Shown here: positions 23,640 through 35,329 of the stretch, piece by piece
Layout of the letters: every line of letters begins with the position of its first letter
Numbering within the stretch: position 1 is the stretch's first letter
Assembly: GCA_028583405.1 (NCBI GenBank)
Contig: JAPTMU010000037.1
Location: 630,501 to 694,500 of the forward strand
DNA: 64,000 nucleotides
From: Pogonophryne albipinna
Lineage: Eukaryota > Chordata > Actinopteri > Perciformes > Artedidraconidae
Reading direction: 5' to 3'
The notes under the pieces: generated by a model
What the model was told of the DNA's origin: nothing
The model's database searches: none
What the model saw: the letters and a program-made list of their open reading frames with translations, nothing else
Translations under genes and position numbers: made by a program

Positions 23640-24190
23640 TTAATCGAGAGGATAAACCAACTTTCACGCTTTCCTTTATTTAACATTATAACGAGGGGAC
23701 TACTGGGTAAACACTGGCTGCGAGAGGCTGTCGCAGGCGTATGTCTCTGGGATGCATCCACCGGGATCAGTGGGCTCTCCACCAGAGGAAATTCATCCTC
23801 TACTCCGGCTTTGCACGGAGGAATGACGGTGGAAGACATTTGCAGTGCTGCATCTTGGTCTTCCCCCTGTTCGTTTATTCAATTGTGTTTGAGGGATGTC
23901 TCCCATTCCTCTCTGAAACACTCAGTACTGAGTGTCTTGTCAGAGAGAGTGATGTCAGGGATCCAGCTGTGCGCCTCTCTCTCCTGCCTCTCGGCACGCA
24001 GGGAATGGACCTCCTCCCTCCCCCCCCCTCTCTTTTATCGCTGGACAACGTGTGACCTTCGTCTCTACTTTTCACAGCGGCAGGTTTTTATTGTTCCCAG
24101 CCTTCGCCCCCTCACGGAGAGTATTCATGTGTTATGCTTTCCAGGGACTGTGATGCAGCATTACACATGGCGCAATAGGCATTAGTGAAG
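23640..24190 (+). mobile_element. Probable DIRS-type retroelement fragment (tyrosine recombinase tail)
   Basis: Plus-sense GGMTVEDICSAASWSSPCSF followed by LRDVSHSSLKHSVLSV, as in the mirrored copy at 1850-2416. The reading is slightly longer here because a duplicated CAGTACTGAGTGTCTTG segment differs. Only the recombinase C-terminus and some 3' sequence are present. Confidence 0.5.
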
Positions 24191-24896
24191 GGAATCATCA
24201 GAACTAGTATCAGTTCAAGTTATGATGAAACATGTGCAAATGTAAATACATTGCCTTAATACACTCTTCAATCCACTGTGAGTTTACCACCTGGAATGCT
24301 CGTGGTATTCAGTTTAAAGACAACAACAACAACAACAACACATGTATTATTTGTTGGAAAGTAACTTTGACATCCTGCCACTCTAAACTAAGTGGTTTTG
24401 AACCCTTTTAATGATTCCCGAGATTTTAAGAAAGGTCGTCTGGATGATTTGTAACTACACATTTTAAATGTTTAAAAAATATATATGTTTACCTCTTTGT
24501 GACTATCCAGTATATCACACAATACCTGTGTTAGAAAATACTTTTGAACACTTTTATTTGTTCTTTATTTTAATTCTATAATCGTGTAAGTATAACAGAA
24601 ATCTAAATATCAACATGTCCTGAACAGATAACTTGTCAGATATCACACTTTATCAGTTTAGATAACAGGACTGATTTACATATGAAATGACAACGGTGTT
24701 TTAGCCACCAAAATGTATGCGTTTAAGGCTAAACATTTCATCATGGAAATAAGTAGCTCTGTATTATCTTCACTGAATTTGAGGAAGAACACCGAACTCA
24801 ATAATGGGCCTGTGAACTTCCAGTCATACCTGTGGAGGAAATGAATTACAAGCCTTTCATCAAGAAACTACAGCAACCAGCTCCAACAAGCTGATG
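24191..24896. other. AT-rich spacer, no gene seen
   Basis: Mirror of 1143-1849 with the (CAA)n microsatellite near 24322-24342. Confidence 0.6.
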
Positions 24897-25947
24897 TTAC
24901 ATTACATTACATTTAGCTGACGCTTTTATCCAGAGCGACTTACAATAAGTGCGTTCGACCAACAAAATAGAAACTTGAAGAAAACAGAATCATAAAGTAC
25001 ATCAGGTTTCATAGAGCCAAACATTTCAAGTGCTACTCAACTGGCTTTAGGTAAGCCAGCTCTTTGTTAGTATATAAGTGCTTTGTTAATAGTTCTATTG
25101 CTCGAAGTGGAGTCGAAAGAGATGAGTTTTCAGTCTGGAAGGTGTGTAAGCTATCTGCTGTCCTGATGTCAATGGGGAGCTCATTCCACCATCTTGGAGC
25201 CAGGATAGTAAACCCACGTGTTTCTGCTGATGGGAACTTGGGTCCCCTTGGCAGCGAGGGTGCAGCGAGCCGTTTGGTTGATGCAGAGCGTAGTGCACGT
25301 GCTGGGGTGTACGGTTTAACCATGTCCTGGATGTAGGAAGGGCCAGATCCATTCGCAGCATGGTACGCAAGTACCATTGTCTTGAAGTGGATTCTAGCAG
25401 TTACTGGAAGCCAGTGGAGGGAGCGGAGGAGCGGAGTGGTGTGGGAACATTTAGGAAGGTTGAAGACCAGACGAGCCGCTGCATTCTGGATGAGCTGCAG
25501 AGGTCGGATGGCACATGCAGGTAGACCAGCCAGGAGGGAGTTGCAGTAGTCTAGGCGTGAGGTGACGAGAGCCTGGACCAGAATCTGCGTGGCTTTCTGG
25601 GTCAGCTGGGGACGTATCCTCCTGATGTTGTAAAGCCTGTATCTGCAGCAGCGGGTTGTAGCAGCGATGTTTGCAGTGAAGGACAGGTTGTTATCTAGGG
25701 TCACACCCAGATTCCTTGCAGTCTGAGTCGGGGAAACAACAGAGGTGCCGATGTTGATTGTTAGGTCAAGAGTGGGACAATCTTTTCCCGGAAGGAAAAG
25801 CAGTTCAGTCTTGTCAAGGTTGAGCTTGAGGTGATGAGCAGACCTCCACTGAGAGATGTCAGCTAGACAAGCAGAGATGCGTGCGACGACCTGGGTCTCT
25901 GAGCGGGGAAAGGTCCAGCAGTAAGAGTAAAAGACAGCTCTTCTCAT
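24897..25947 (-). mobile_element. 5'-truncated L2-like LINE, ORF2 C-terminal part
   Basis: Minus-sense partner of 92-1142 with the same 304-residue frame (25947-25033) and the same tail at 24897. Replacements against the partner include M to R in DISQWRSAHH, I to T in ALVTSRLDYC and LPRFSH to LPKCSH. SRLDYCNSLLAGLP, LQLIQNAAARL and HWLPVTARIHFK are kept. Confidence 0.85.
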
Positions 25948-26038
25948 ATAATTAGTACAACCAAAAACATGTATGCCTTATATTAAACCAATTTCATTCA
26001 AATTAAAAAAGCCCTTTTAACCTGAACTAATTCATCAC

Positions 26039-26880
26039 CAAACAAGTCGTACACCTTTTTCCCTTTCCACGTTCATTCTTTCTGTTTTTACATTGAATCT
26101 TCTAAATCATAGCAATACATTATCAACTAATTATGTTTCCCACATTCTTTAAGTCTCACATTTAATGAGATGTAATATGGTGTCATTGAGTCCTGATCTA
26201 CGACATTCTACATTCACCTATATTATTTGACATTGACAGATTTAAATGATGTTATTATCTCTACACTCAGTTATTCCAGATGTCCTGCCAGGTCGTCATC
26301 ATGCCATGCTCTATTAGTGATTATACTTCAGACATCCAAAAACAAATGTCTAAGGGTATGTATGATCTAATGTGTACCTTTTCCCTAGCCTATTTATTAC
26401 GTCTCAAGCCCTTCTCTCCACATGGAATCATTAGCTTACTCCATCAATCACATATATAAATACAAGAAAGCCCTTTACTTAAAAACATTTGCATTCATGC
26501 ACACACTCGATTCAATTCAGACATTTACAGGTTTTTTAGAAAGGCATCAGGAAAGCCTTCATGTCATCTCTAGAAATACTATGAAATGCTTTCTTTGTTG
26601 ACCAGTTTGAATGGCTTGTACTAGATTGCGTTGGGTAATATAGTATCTGATTGTTTATGTATATCATATTTCTTGATTTAGGTTATCATTTTCAGTTTTT
26701 AAAAGACCAAGTTCTTCAACCATTTTATATTTTATCTTAATCTGAACCAACAATATACTTTAATGCATCAAATCTTTTTTGGTTTATTTCATTATTTAGA
26801 TTACAATAAAAAAAATGTTTCTCTTCTGTTCTCAAAAACTATGCTCAAAGGGTGATTTGTTTTGCGCATGCTCAGTACTC
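26039..26880. other. H2B upstream spacer, no gene seen
   Basis: AT-rich single-copy sequence outside the inverted arm. No frame, repeat or RNA gene recognised. Confidence 0.5.
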
Positions 26881-26882
26881 AA

Positions 26883-26936
26883 CCAATCCCGTGCGAGCAA
26901 CAGCACAGTAGTATTTGCATCGCATGAATATAAATA
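26883..26936 (+). promoter_or_regulatory. H2B promoter: CCAAT, octamer, TATA
   Basis: CCAAT at 26883-26887, the octamer ATTTGCAT at 26913-26920 and TATAAATA at 26929-26936, ending 56 bp before the ATG. The octamer next to the TATA box is the hallmark of vertebrate H2B genes, where Oct-1 drives S-phase transcription. The octamer-TATA spacing of 8 bp is tighter than often seen. Confidence 0.9.
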
Positions 26937-26992
26937 GACCACGCTGTCTCTCGGTGAATACATTCTACTTTGTGAACCCTCAGCCGTTGATC

Positions 26993-27370
26993 ATGCCTGA
27001 AGCAGCCAGCGTGAAAGCGCCCAAGAAGGGCTCCAAGAAGGCGGTCACCAAGACCCCCAGCAAGACCGGCAAGAAGAGGAGGAAGTCCAGGAAGGAGAGC
27101 TACGCCATCTACGTGTACAAAGTGATGAAGCAGGTGCACCCCGACACCGGCATCTCCTCCAAGGCCATGGGCATCATGAACTGCTTCGTGAGCGACATCT
27201 TTGAGCGCATCGCCGGGGAGGCCTCCCGTCTGGCTCACTACAACAAGCGCTCCACCATCACCTCCAGGGAGATCCAGACCGCCGTCCGCCTGCTGCTGCC
27301 CGGAGAGCTGGCCAAGCACGCCGTGTCTGAGGGCACCAAGGCCGTGACCAAGTACACGAGCTCCAAGTAA
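26993..27370 (+). CDS. H2B: Histone H2B, 125 aa
   Basis: Complete H2B: tail [20 protein letters not shown], the basic [11 protein letters not shown] patch, a histone fold at about residues 35-100 ([36 protein letters not shown]) and the αC helix ending AVTKYTSSK, with the ubiquitin-acceptor lysine region intact. It dimerises with H2A. The ATG follows a short leader, giving 125 residues, one less than the usual mammalian form. There is no neighbouring divergent H2A, unlike the common paired arrangement in vertebrates. It is the only H2B in the window. Confidence 0.98.
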   Translation: MPEAASVKAPKKGSKKAVTKTPSKTGKKRRKSRKESYAIYVYKVMKQVHPDTGISSKAMGIMNCFVSDIFERIAGEASRLAHYNKRSTITSREIQTAVRLLLPGELAKHAVSEGTKAVTKYTSSK

Positions 27371-27398
27371 CCTGTTGCCGCTACTGCTACTAACCAAT

Positions 27399-27414
27399 GG
27401 CTCTTTTAAGAGCC
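27399..27414 (+). terminator. Histone 3' stem-loop of H2B
   Basis: GGCTCTTTTAAGAGCC 28 nt past the stop, then ACCCACTTC. The purine-rich downstream element is less clear than at H1. Confidence 0.95.
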
Positions 27415-27702
27415 ACCCACTTCATCTACTGCTGCTTTCCTCTTTCAAAGTGTCCCGATATACGTCAACATAGTTGCCTTTTTAATATAACTTAAATAAT
27501 ACATGGTACAAGTTAACACCATTTATTTATGAAAAGCTGGTTTTTAAATTATGTATTGGTGGTATTGACTTTAAAATGCTATCCTCACTTGGATCATCTT
27601 CCTGTGATCTTTCTTTAACTATTTACATATTTAATACTTTAAGCTGAGCTCTGTAATTGTTTATCTACATCACTTCCACCTGGAGGTTTAATGCTTAACA
27701 AA

Positions 27703-28128
27703 TAAAGCTATATTGTATCTTAAGTGCTGCAAATATAATAATGTATGTATAGGAATGAGAATAGGTTGTATTACCGAGTAGGTTAACACATACAAGGAAT
27801 TTGCTGTGGTATATTTGGTGCATACAAAGACACAGAATGAAGAATACCTAGCAAAATAATCTAAATAACATAGAACTATATACATTTTGAGAATACATAC
27901 GTTATAGATCTTTATGAATACACATAATATTAAATAAGAGATGTCCTCAAAATATTAAAGATAAAAAAGTAGACATCACACAAATTACAATCTACACAAA
28001 TAAATTACAACTGATGATCATTTTTCCGCTAAATGTTTAGCCCACGTTGCAGCTGCATGTATTTAGGTGGGTGTGTCATTTGAGTTATAATACGGAATAT
28101 ATTATTTAATAAGTTAATTACACACTGT
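27703..28128. repeat. Short inverted repeat arm flanking H3/H2A, with LINE empty site
   Basis: Reverse complement of 31209-31979. It lacks the LINE found there and contains the uninterrupted target TTAACACATACAA at 27783-27795. Confidence 0.88.
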
Positions 28129-29062
<934 letters not shown>

Positions 29063-29094
29063 ACTGACCTGAGACCAGAACACCGAAACACAAC

Positions 29095-29110
29095 GGCTCT
29101 TTTAAGAGCC
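29095..29110 (+). terminator. Histone 3' stem-loop of H3
   Basis: GGCTCTTTTAAGAGCC 32 nt past the stop, followed by a CA repeat and ACAGAGCAA as possible downstream element. Confidence 0.95.
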
Positions 29111-29366
29111 ACACACACACACTTACAGAGCAACCAGTCCTGAAGCACATGTGTGCATATACTTTATAAACACGTTTTCCCCCTTTGATTATTAACCCAT
29201 GGTCTCTATAGCAACACATTATGATAACATAGTATATAAACGCCGACCATGTTGATCCAATGTTCATCTACCACTGGTTGTAATGCAGGCTCTCATTTAT
29301 GGCTAGACACTGACATCTAGTGTGTTTTTAGACAAAGCTCATACTAATGCCTAAAAATAGTACAAG

Positions 29367-29460
29367 AAATCAAATCAAGTTGTATTTTGTTAGCACATTT
29401 ATAAGCGGTGTTTGGTGGAGCCAAAGTGCTGAACATATAATAAAAATAGCCTACAGTAGA
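29367..29460 (-). repeat. LINE/SINE 3' tail remnant
   Basis: Shares TTTGGTGGAGCCAAAGTGCT and the preceding ATCAAATCAAGTTGTATTTT with the 3' end of the LINE at 13186. Only the tail is present. Its copy is at 47733-47826. Confidence 0.6.
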
Positions 29461-30466
29461 GAATCTTTACAGCAAATACAACAGCACAGATTGTTCAGAA
29501 TATCAGTCTGAGAAACGATCATGTCAATTACCCAAACTTAACCATATGTTTCGGTAGTGACGATTTTAGCTCAAATTGAGCATAACTAAAGAATGCTAGC
29601 AAGTACATGGCTAGCATTCACGCTTTTGAAGAGGTTTGCACATAAAGACCTGATGCTTTGCATAACATGCAGTGTGTCATTTCATGATAAGACACTTGCA
29701 GCTAACTGTGTGGGCTGTCTATAACATACAGTTTAGTTTAAACTATATTATTTAAGATGTTACTGATTTATTTAATGTTGAAATAGTGCTGTATAATAGT
29801 TTGTACCATGTTTGTTTTAGAGCTACTAAACTAACTCCTAACGGTATAGATATAATATACAACGGTCACATTAAAGAACTGCTAATTGGAGATAACTTCA
29901 TTAATATATATACCTAGATATACCTCATTTCTTTAAATGCTAAAAACAACCTGTTCTGTTTTCACCTCAAAGTGCGTGAGGGCAAAAGATACCATCGAGT
30001 GCTTAAATGTTACGGTACGCTATTGATCGGTGAACTGCAGACACCTGCCAATAAGTAGCTACTGATAGAGTGTCGTGTAAACTGAGTTAAACATTAATGA
30101 TGGGTCCAACAAACGTTGTGGCTTTATTTATGTGGACTGACAGATGTAGAAACCAAACAGCTATTCATTTGAGAATGTGCTGATTAACCTGCTGGATGTA
30201 CGAAGGACACTGTGAAGGAGTTTGCTTTAGTTTAGAGGCTACAACCAGAAATACAGATTCAATCATTAATAGTCATTTAAGGTTATATTTAAAGTGTTTA
30301 TTTCTCTATAATGTGAGTGTTTTTAGTGGAGAGACTTGGTGTAATATACGATTTGTTGTATATGTTGTACACCTCAATACATATAGTGCAAGGGGGGAGA
30401 TCACTGTTCTGGGTCTTCAAGTACTTGTGTAGTGAAGAGAGGAATGTTCTTTAGCTGGAAGTGGGT
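29461..30466. other. AT-rich spacer between H3 and H2A, no gene seen
   Basis: No supported frame. A small palindrome, AATGCTAGCAAGTACATGGC followed by TAGCATT, lies near 29593-29618. Confidence 0.5.
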
Positions 30467-30482
30467 GGCTCTTAAAAGAGCC
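30467..30482 (-). terminator. Histone 3' stem-loop of H2A
   Basis: GGCTCTTTTAAGAGCC in minus sense, 33 nt past the stop, then ACCCACTTCC and AAAGAACA. Confidence 0.95.
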
Positions 30483-30515
30483 TTTGGGGTGTTGGTAGAA
30501 GCGGGTTCAGGGTGC

Positions 30516-30902
<387 letters not shown>

Positions 30903-30960
30903 CTATGTGATTATTCTTCGACGTTAAAAGAAAGTAACTCGGTCACAGTTCTCACCAGAA

Positions 30961-31021
30961 TATATAGGAGCTTAACTTTACGCTCATTGGTCAGATCGAC
31001 CCGTAACTGTGATCGTCCAAT
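30961..31021 (-). promoter_or_regulatory. H2A promoter: TATA and CCAAT boxes
   Basis: TATATA at 30961-30966 (62 bp before the ATG), CCAAT in minus sense at 30986-30990 and a second CCAAT in plus sense at 31017-31021. The leader GTCGAAGAATAATC resembles the relic leader at 21901. Confidence 0.85.
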
Positions 31022-31208
31022 CAGAAAACAGGTCTGTCTGCCGCCTGAATTCTTTTCAGAATGAGACGTTAAAGTTTACATTTGTATTTTCTGAAATAGT
31101 TTTCACCCGTTCAAAGATGAATTTAAACTCCTGTAATTTAAGAAGCGAAAGTCTCAATGTGTGGAGAACATTAAGACTTTCATAAAGGTGTCATACTTAA
31201 TGATTATT

Positions 31209-31979
31209 TACAGTGTGTAATTAACTTATTAAATAATATATTCCGTATTATAACTCAAATGACACACCCACCTAAATACATGCAGCTGCAACGTGGGCTA
31301 AACATTTAGCGGGAAAATGATCATCAGTTGTAACTTATTTGTGTAGATTGTAATTTGTGTGATGTCTACTTTTTTATCTTTAAGAGTTTGAGGACATCTC
31401 TTATTTAATATTATGTGTATTCATAAAGATCTAAAACGTATGTCTTCTCAAAATGTATATAGTTCTATGTTATTTAGATTATTTTGCTAGGTATTCTTCA
31501 TTCTGTGTCTTTGTATGCACCAAATATACCACAGCAAATTCCTTGTATGTGTTAATTTTTTTTTTTTTTTTAAACTTTATTTAATATTATTTGGGCAGTA
31601 CATGATATACACAAGTTACATTAATAATACACATAAAACACAAGGAATAAATATATAAATAACATAAAGAGAGCACGTTTATATTCCAATGAGACTCAGC
31701 TCGGTCACAGACTCAAAACGCCCCATGGCTGAGTCTGGGATTTGTCCAGGGTTTTTCTTCTCCTTAGTTCAGTAAGTATTTGTTTCACGATGGTGCCACT
31801 GTTTATGATCGTCTGATTTAGTATCATTTTGCACCTTGTCTTCCAGATCTTCATACATGTGATACAAATTACCAAATTGTATGTGTTAACCTACTCGGTA
31901 ATACAACCTATTCTCATTCCTATACATACACTGTACATACATTATAATATTTGCAGCACTTAAGATACAATATAGCTTT
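31209..31979. repeat. Short inverted repeat arm with LINE insertion
   Basis: Mirror of 27703-28128, interrupted by a Tx1-like LINE 3' end at 31556-31876. Its outer end meets the start of block Y at 31980. Confidence 0.88.
31556..31876 (-). mobile_element. Short Tx1/L1-like LINE insertion with target-site duplication
   Basis: The 3' about 320 bp of the same LINE as at 22083-23111, with its A tail (T's on the plus strand) from 31556. It is flanked by the 13-bp direct repeat TTGTATGTGTTAA at 31543-31555 and 31877-31889. This is a textbook 5'-truncated target-primed insertion. Confidence 0.93.
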
Positions 31980-32787
31980 ACTTCACTTAAGCTTCTGTTT
32001 CTCTGATTTTCTACAATTAATAAAGTGATAATATTTGTCTGATGTTCACAGTCAGTGGGAGTTCTGCTACCAAGAGTTTGTGTCTGTTTGAGAGCCTTTG
32101 TGACCTTACAGGTTTAGATCTATCTGTCTAACACATTTCAGAATGTAAAAATATATGATAATACTCATACTATATAAATATAGTTGTATTGTGATGTACA
32201 TGAGAAAAGCTGTGCTAAATGAAGGCCTCTCACTGTTGGGTAACAAGACTGTATTTAAAACACAGCCAGGGCCTGTCCTGATGGGAGTGTGTTTGCAGAC
32301 AGCAGAATTACCTCTGTTTAACAAAAAAGCGTTGACAAATGTGGAATTCTTTCATATAGAGTCTTTAATCCAACATTTCATTTCACTATATTACAAGTTT
32401 TAGGGGGATTATAATGTATTTTAAATCCTTTAAGAGAGAGATTACAGCGAAAAGTCGCAGATCTGTACCACTCACGGCAGCAGTTTTAGGAGGTTTAAAG
32501 CCTTCCCAATAAAAACACAACAATATTTAAAGCTTTATTTCGCTTCTATATGAAGATAAAGTAATCCTCTATCAATTCGATTAACCATTGAATTTCAACT
32601 CGTTCTCTAAATGTGTATTTTTTACAGTTTTAGCTGAAGAGAAAGCACAAAGTGGCACAGTTTTTCTGCAGCTCCTGTGTGAGCCACTGAGTTGAGTCTC
32701 TACGGTTCTCATGGTGTGTTTAAGTTCCTCTCTTCGCTGGGATTTCTCTCTCCGTCTCATCAGACCTAGAATCCTCCTGACAGCATC
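31980..32787. promoter_or_regulatory. H1 upstream region (block Y copy 2)
   Basis: Same motif order as at 14592-15399: CCCAATAAAAACACAAC near 32505-32521, AAAGCACAAAG near 32642-32652, TTTAAG near 32719. Functional assignment is by comparison only. Confidence 0.45.
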
Positions 32788-33411
32788 ATGGCAACAGAAG
32801 AAGCTCCCACTGAAGCCGCCGTCGTCGCCGCCCCGTCAAAGGCACCGGCCAAGTCCCCGAAGAAGAAGGCAGCCAAGCCGGCCAAGAAGGTTGGTCCCGG
32901 TGCCGCTGAGCTCATCTTGAAGGCGGTCACCGCCTCCAAGGACCGTAAAGGGATCTCTTACATCGCGGTGAAGAAGGCGCTGGCCGCTCAGGGCTACGAA
33001 CACACCGCTCACATTAAACGCGCCGTGAAGAGGTTACTCGAGAATGGAGCCCTGGTGCAGGTCAAGGGAATCGGAGCCACCGGCTCCTTCAAGGCGGCCG
33101 AGAAGCCAAAGAAGGCAGCGAAGAAGCCCGCAGCCAAAGCCAAGAAGCCGGCAGCAGCGAAGAAACCCGCCGCTAAGAAGGCAGTAACTCCCAAGAAGGT
33201 AGCGACGAAGCCTGCTACTGCTGCCAAGAAAACCCCCGTGAAGAAGATCACTAAGAGCCCGAAGAAGAAGGTGGCGGCAGAGAAGGCAGCACCTAAGAAG
33301 GCAGCGACCCCCAAGAAGACAGTAAGCCCCAAGAAAGCTGTGAAGAAGGTGGTTAAACCAGCTGCCACAGCAGCGAAGAAGGCACCAGCCAGGAAATCAT
33401 CGAGGAAGTAA
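32788..33411 (+). CDS. Histone H1 (group B), 207 aa
   Basis: Group B linker histone with a short N-tail ([20 protein letters not shown]). The globular domain at about 37-105 shares [20 protein letters not shown] and [20 protein letters not shown] with 15400-16173. The tail is short: [20 protein letters not shown], with one KKAATPKK unit. It differs from its tandem copy at 51154 by a single residue seen in the tail (glutamate here, lysine there, in KVAAxKAAPK). The downstream element is altered (see 33466-33476). Confidence 0.95.
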   Translation: MATEEAPTEAAVVAAPSKAPAKSPKKKAAKPAKKVGPGAAELILKAVTASKDRKGISYIAVKKALAAQGYEHTAHIKRAVKRLLENGALVQVKGIGATGSFKAAEKPKKAAKKPAAKAKKPAAAKKPAAKKAVTPKKVATKPATAAKKTPVKKITKSPKKKVAAEKAAPKKAATPKKTVSPKKAVKKVVKPAATAAKKAPARKSSRK

Positions 33412-33437
33412 ACAGACCCTCTACTTCATCTCCAAAA

Positions 33438-33476
33438 GGCTCTTTTAAGAGCCACCCACATACACCAAAATAGCAC
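33438..33476 (+). terminator. Histone 3' stem-loop of H1 with variant downstream element
   Basis: GGCTCTTTTAAGAGCC at 33438-33453. The downstream element reads CAAAATAGCAC at 33466-33476, while every other H1 copy has CAAAAGAGCAC. Confidence 0.92.
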
Positions 33477-35329
33477 TCTCCTTTATAATATTATAATTTA
33501 GCATAAATACAACTTAATGAACAAAACATACATGTTTTGTGTACATACTACATGACACACTATTTATATATCTGCTTCCATGTTATATTCTAATACTCCA
33601 TGTTGTGTTTTCATTCCACATGGAATTTACCTCAATATTCTCTGAAGTACATTGTACTAGCACCTGACCTGGATAACATTTACATTAGTTTGCTTTATTT
33701 AACAATACAATCTGCATATAAAGGTATGTGTATATACAAACATACTTACGGTTTCTGCACTTATTTTCAGTTGCTTTGGACAAAAGTATAAGTTATATGT
33801 TCGCTAATACAAAGTATATTATTATAGACATTTCCATAGAAATTAGTTATAATGCACAAACACTTTGAAATCGACCATAGTGTTTTTATACGCGACTACT
33901 AGTTTTAAGTAATACTGTATATTCCTCACAATCAGTGAAACTACTAAATATGCTCATTTTAAATGATATATAGCAGGTTAGTAAATAGTTACATGAAAGT
34001 CCGGCCAGTAGAAAAGCAGGACCAATATCAACGTGTTATTTTAGGGTTTCATTTATCAATTAAATAAAATGAATAAATAATAAATGAAACTTGATCTTAT
34101 TAATCTAAATGTATTTTGGGTACATTTTATATTCAAATGAAGTCAACGGATAACGGAAATGTATTCAAGCAGAAAATAGTAGAGCTATAAACAGTATTTA
34201 AAGAATATCATTCATACATGAATAATGATGTTTTGTGTATTTTATTAAGTGAGTTTTTAATCCTAAATATTTAGTTTGTATTGAATGCAAATACAATTAT
34301 TATAAGTATTGTTATGACTATACTATTCTGCCACTGAGATGAGACATCTCAACAGTGTGACCTTTCTCTTTCCGTTCCCAATGAGTAAAGCCTTAGAATA
34401 ACTGAACCATGAAGATTCAATCATATTTTCATGTCATCAATATTGTATTTATTCAAGTGTAACGATTGAAAAGCCTAAGGAGGCTGGTAAACACTGCAAA
34501 CAGACACTTTTGTAAAGAGGGATTTCTATTCCTGAATATTATTTTTCAACTTAACGAAGTTATAGCCTCAGAAAGGCTCAACAACATCAATGTATACATT
34601 AACTACATGATTACATGTAGCTGGAAGTCAGCTGCCTTCCACCTGAGCCACGGCCCACATGCTGATTCTACCTGAAAACACTGGCATTCACTCTTAATTC
34701 ACTTTGTCTGTCTTTTCTCGGCCAATCCACACTTCCTGCATTTCATGTTCTCCCTCGTCGTCTCCCATCTGTCTGTGGATGGCTACAATGGGGATATGTT
34801 ATTTAGTGCAAAACTTAAGCAGGGTTTGAAACCAAAATAAGGGATGTGTTGAGCCCAAAACAACGAACGCCCAACTAAAGTTCCTGCTGTGATTTTGAGT
34901 GAATTTGTACCTTTATGCACACAACGAGTACACAGCTATGGAGGAAAGAACGTGACACGAGTAAACAAATACATGAAATGCAGAAATACAGAGAAAAAAA
35001 CAGGAATAAATAAAAACAGGAATATAAATGCACAAATCAAATTTGAGAATAATACAGAACACACATTATTATATGTCTTTAATGTATTTCTGCATTTATT
35101 TTCACTTACATTTCTGTGTCTGGGCGTGTTTCACAATATGTGGTTTTGCCTGGTCGCCTTGACTATTATATGACTATTATTAGAAGAAGGGACATAATCC
35201 CAGGAAGGCTGCTCATGGTGGATTGTTTTCATAAAAATGAAAAATCCACTTATCAATATGTCTAGGAACAACCAACAACCCTGCATTCTTGGAACGCAAT
35301 GCCCAAGTAGGACAGTAGGGTATAATGAG
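33454..35329. other. Long AT-rich flank of block Y, no gene seen
   Basis: Second copy of 16216-18107. Indels (for example in TATTATTATAG near 33820 and around 33640) show it is not under coding constraint. Confidence 0.55.

Noticed and set aside
24322..24342. (CAA)n run considered as a regulatory or CRISPR-like repeat
   Set aside because: A simple trinucleotide microsatellite with no spacers. No CRISPR array, tRNA or rRNA was seen anywhere in the window.
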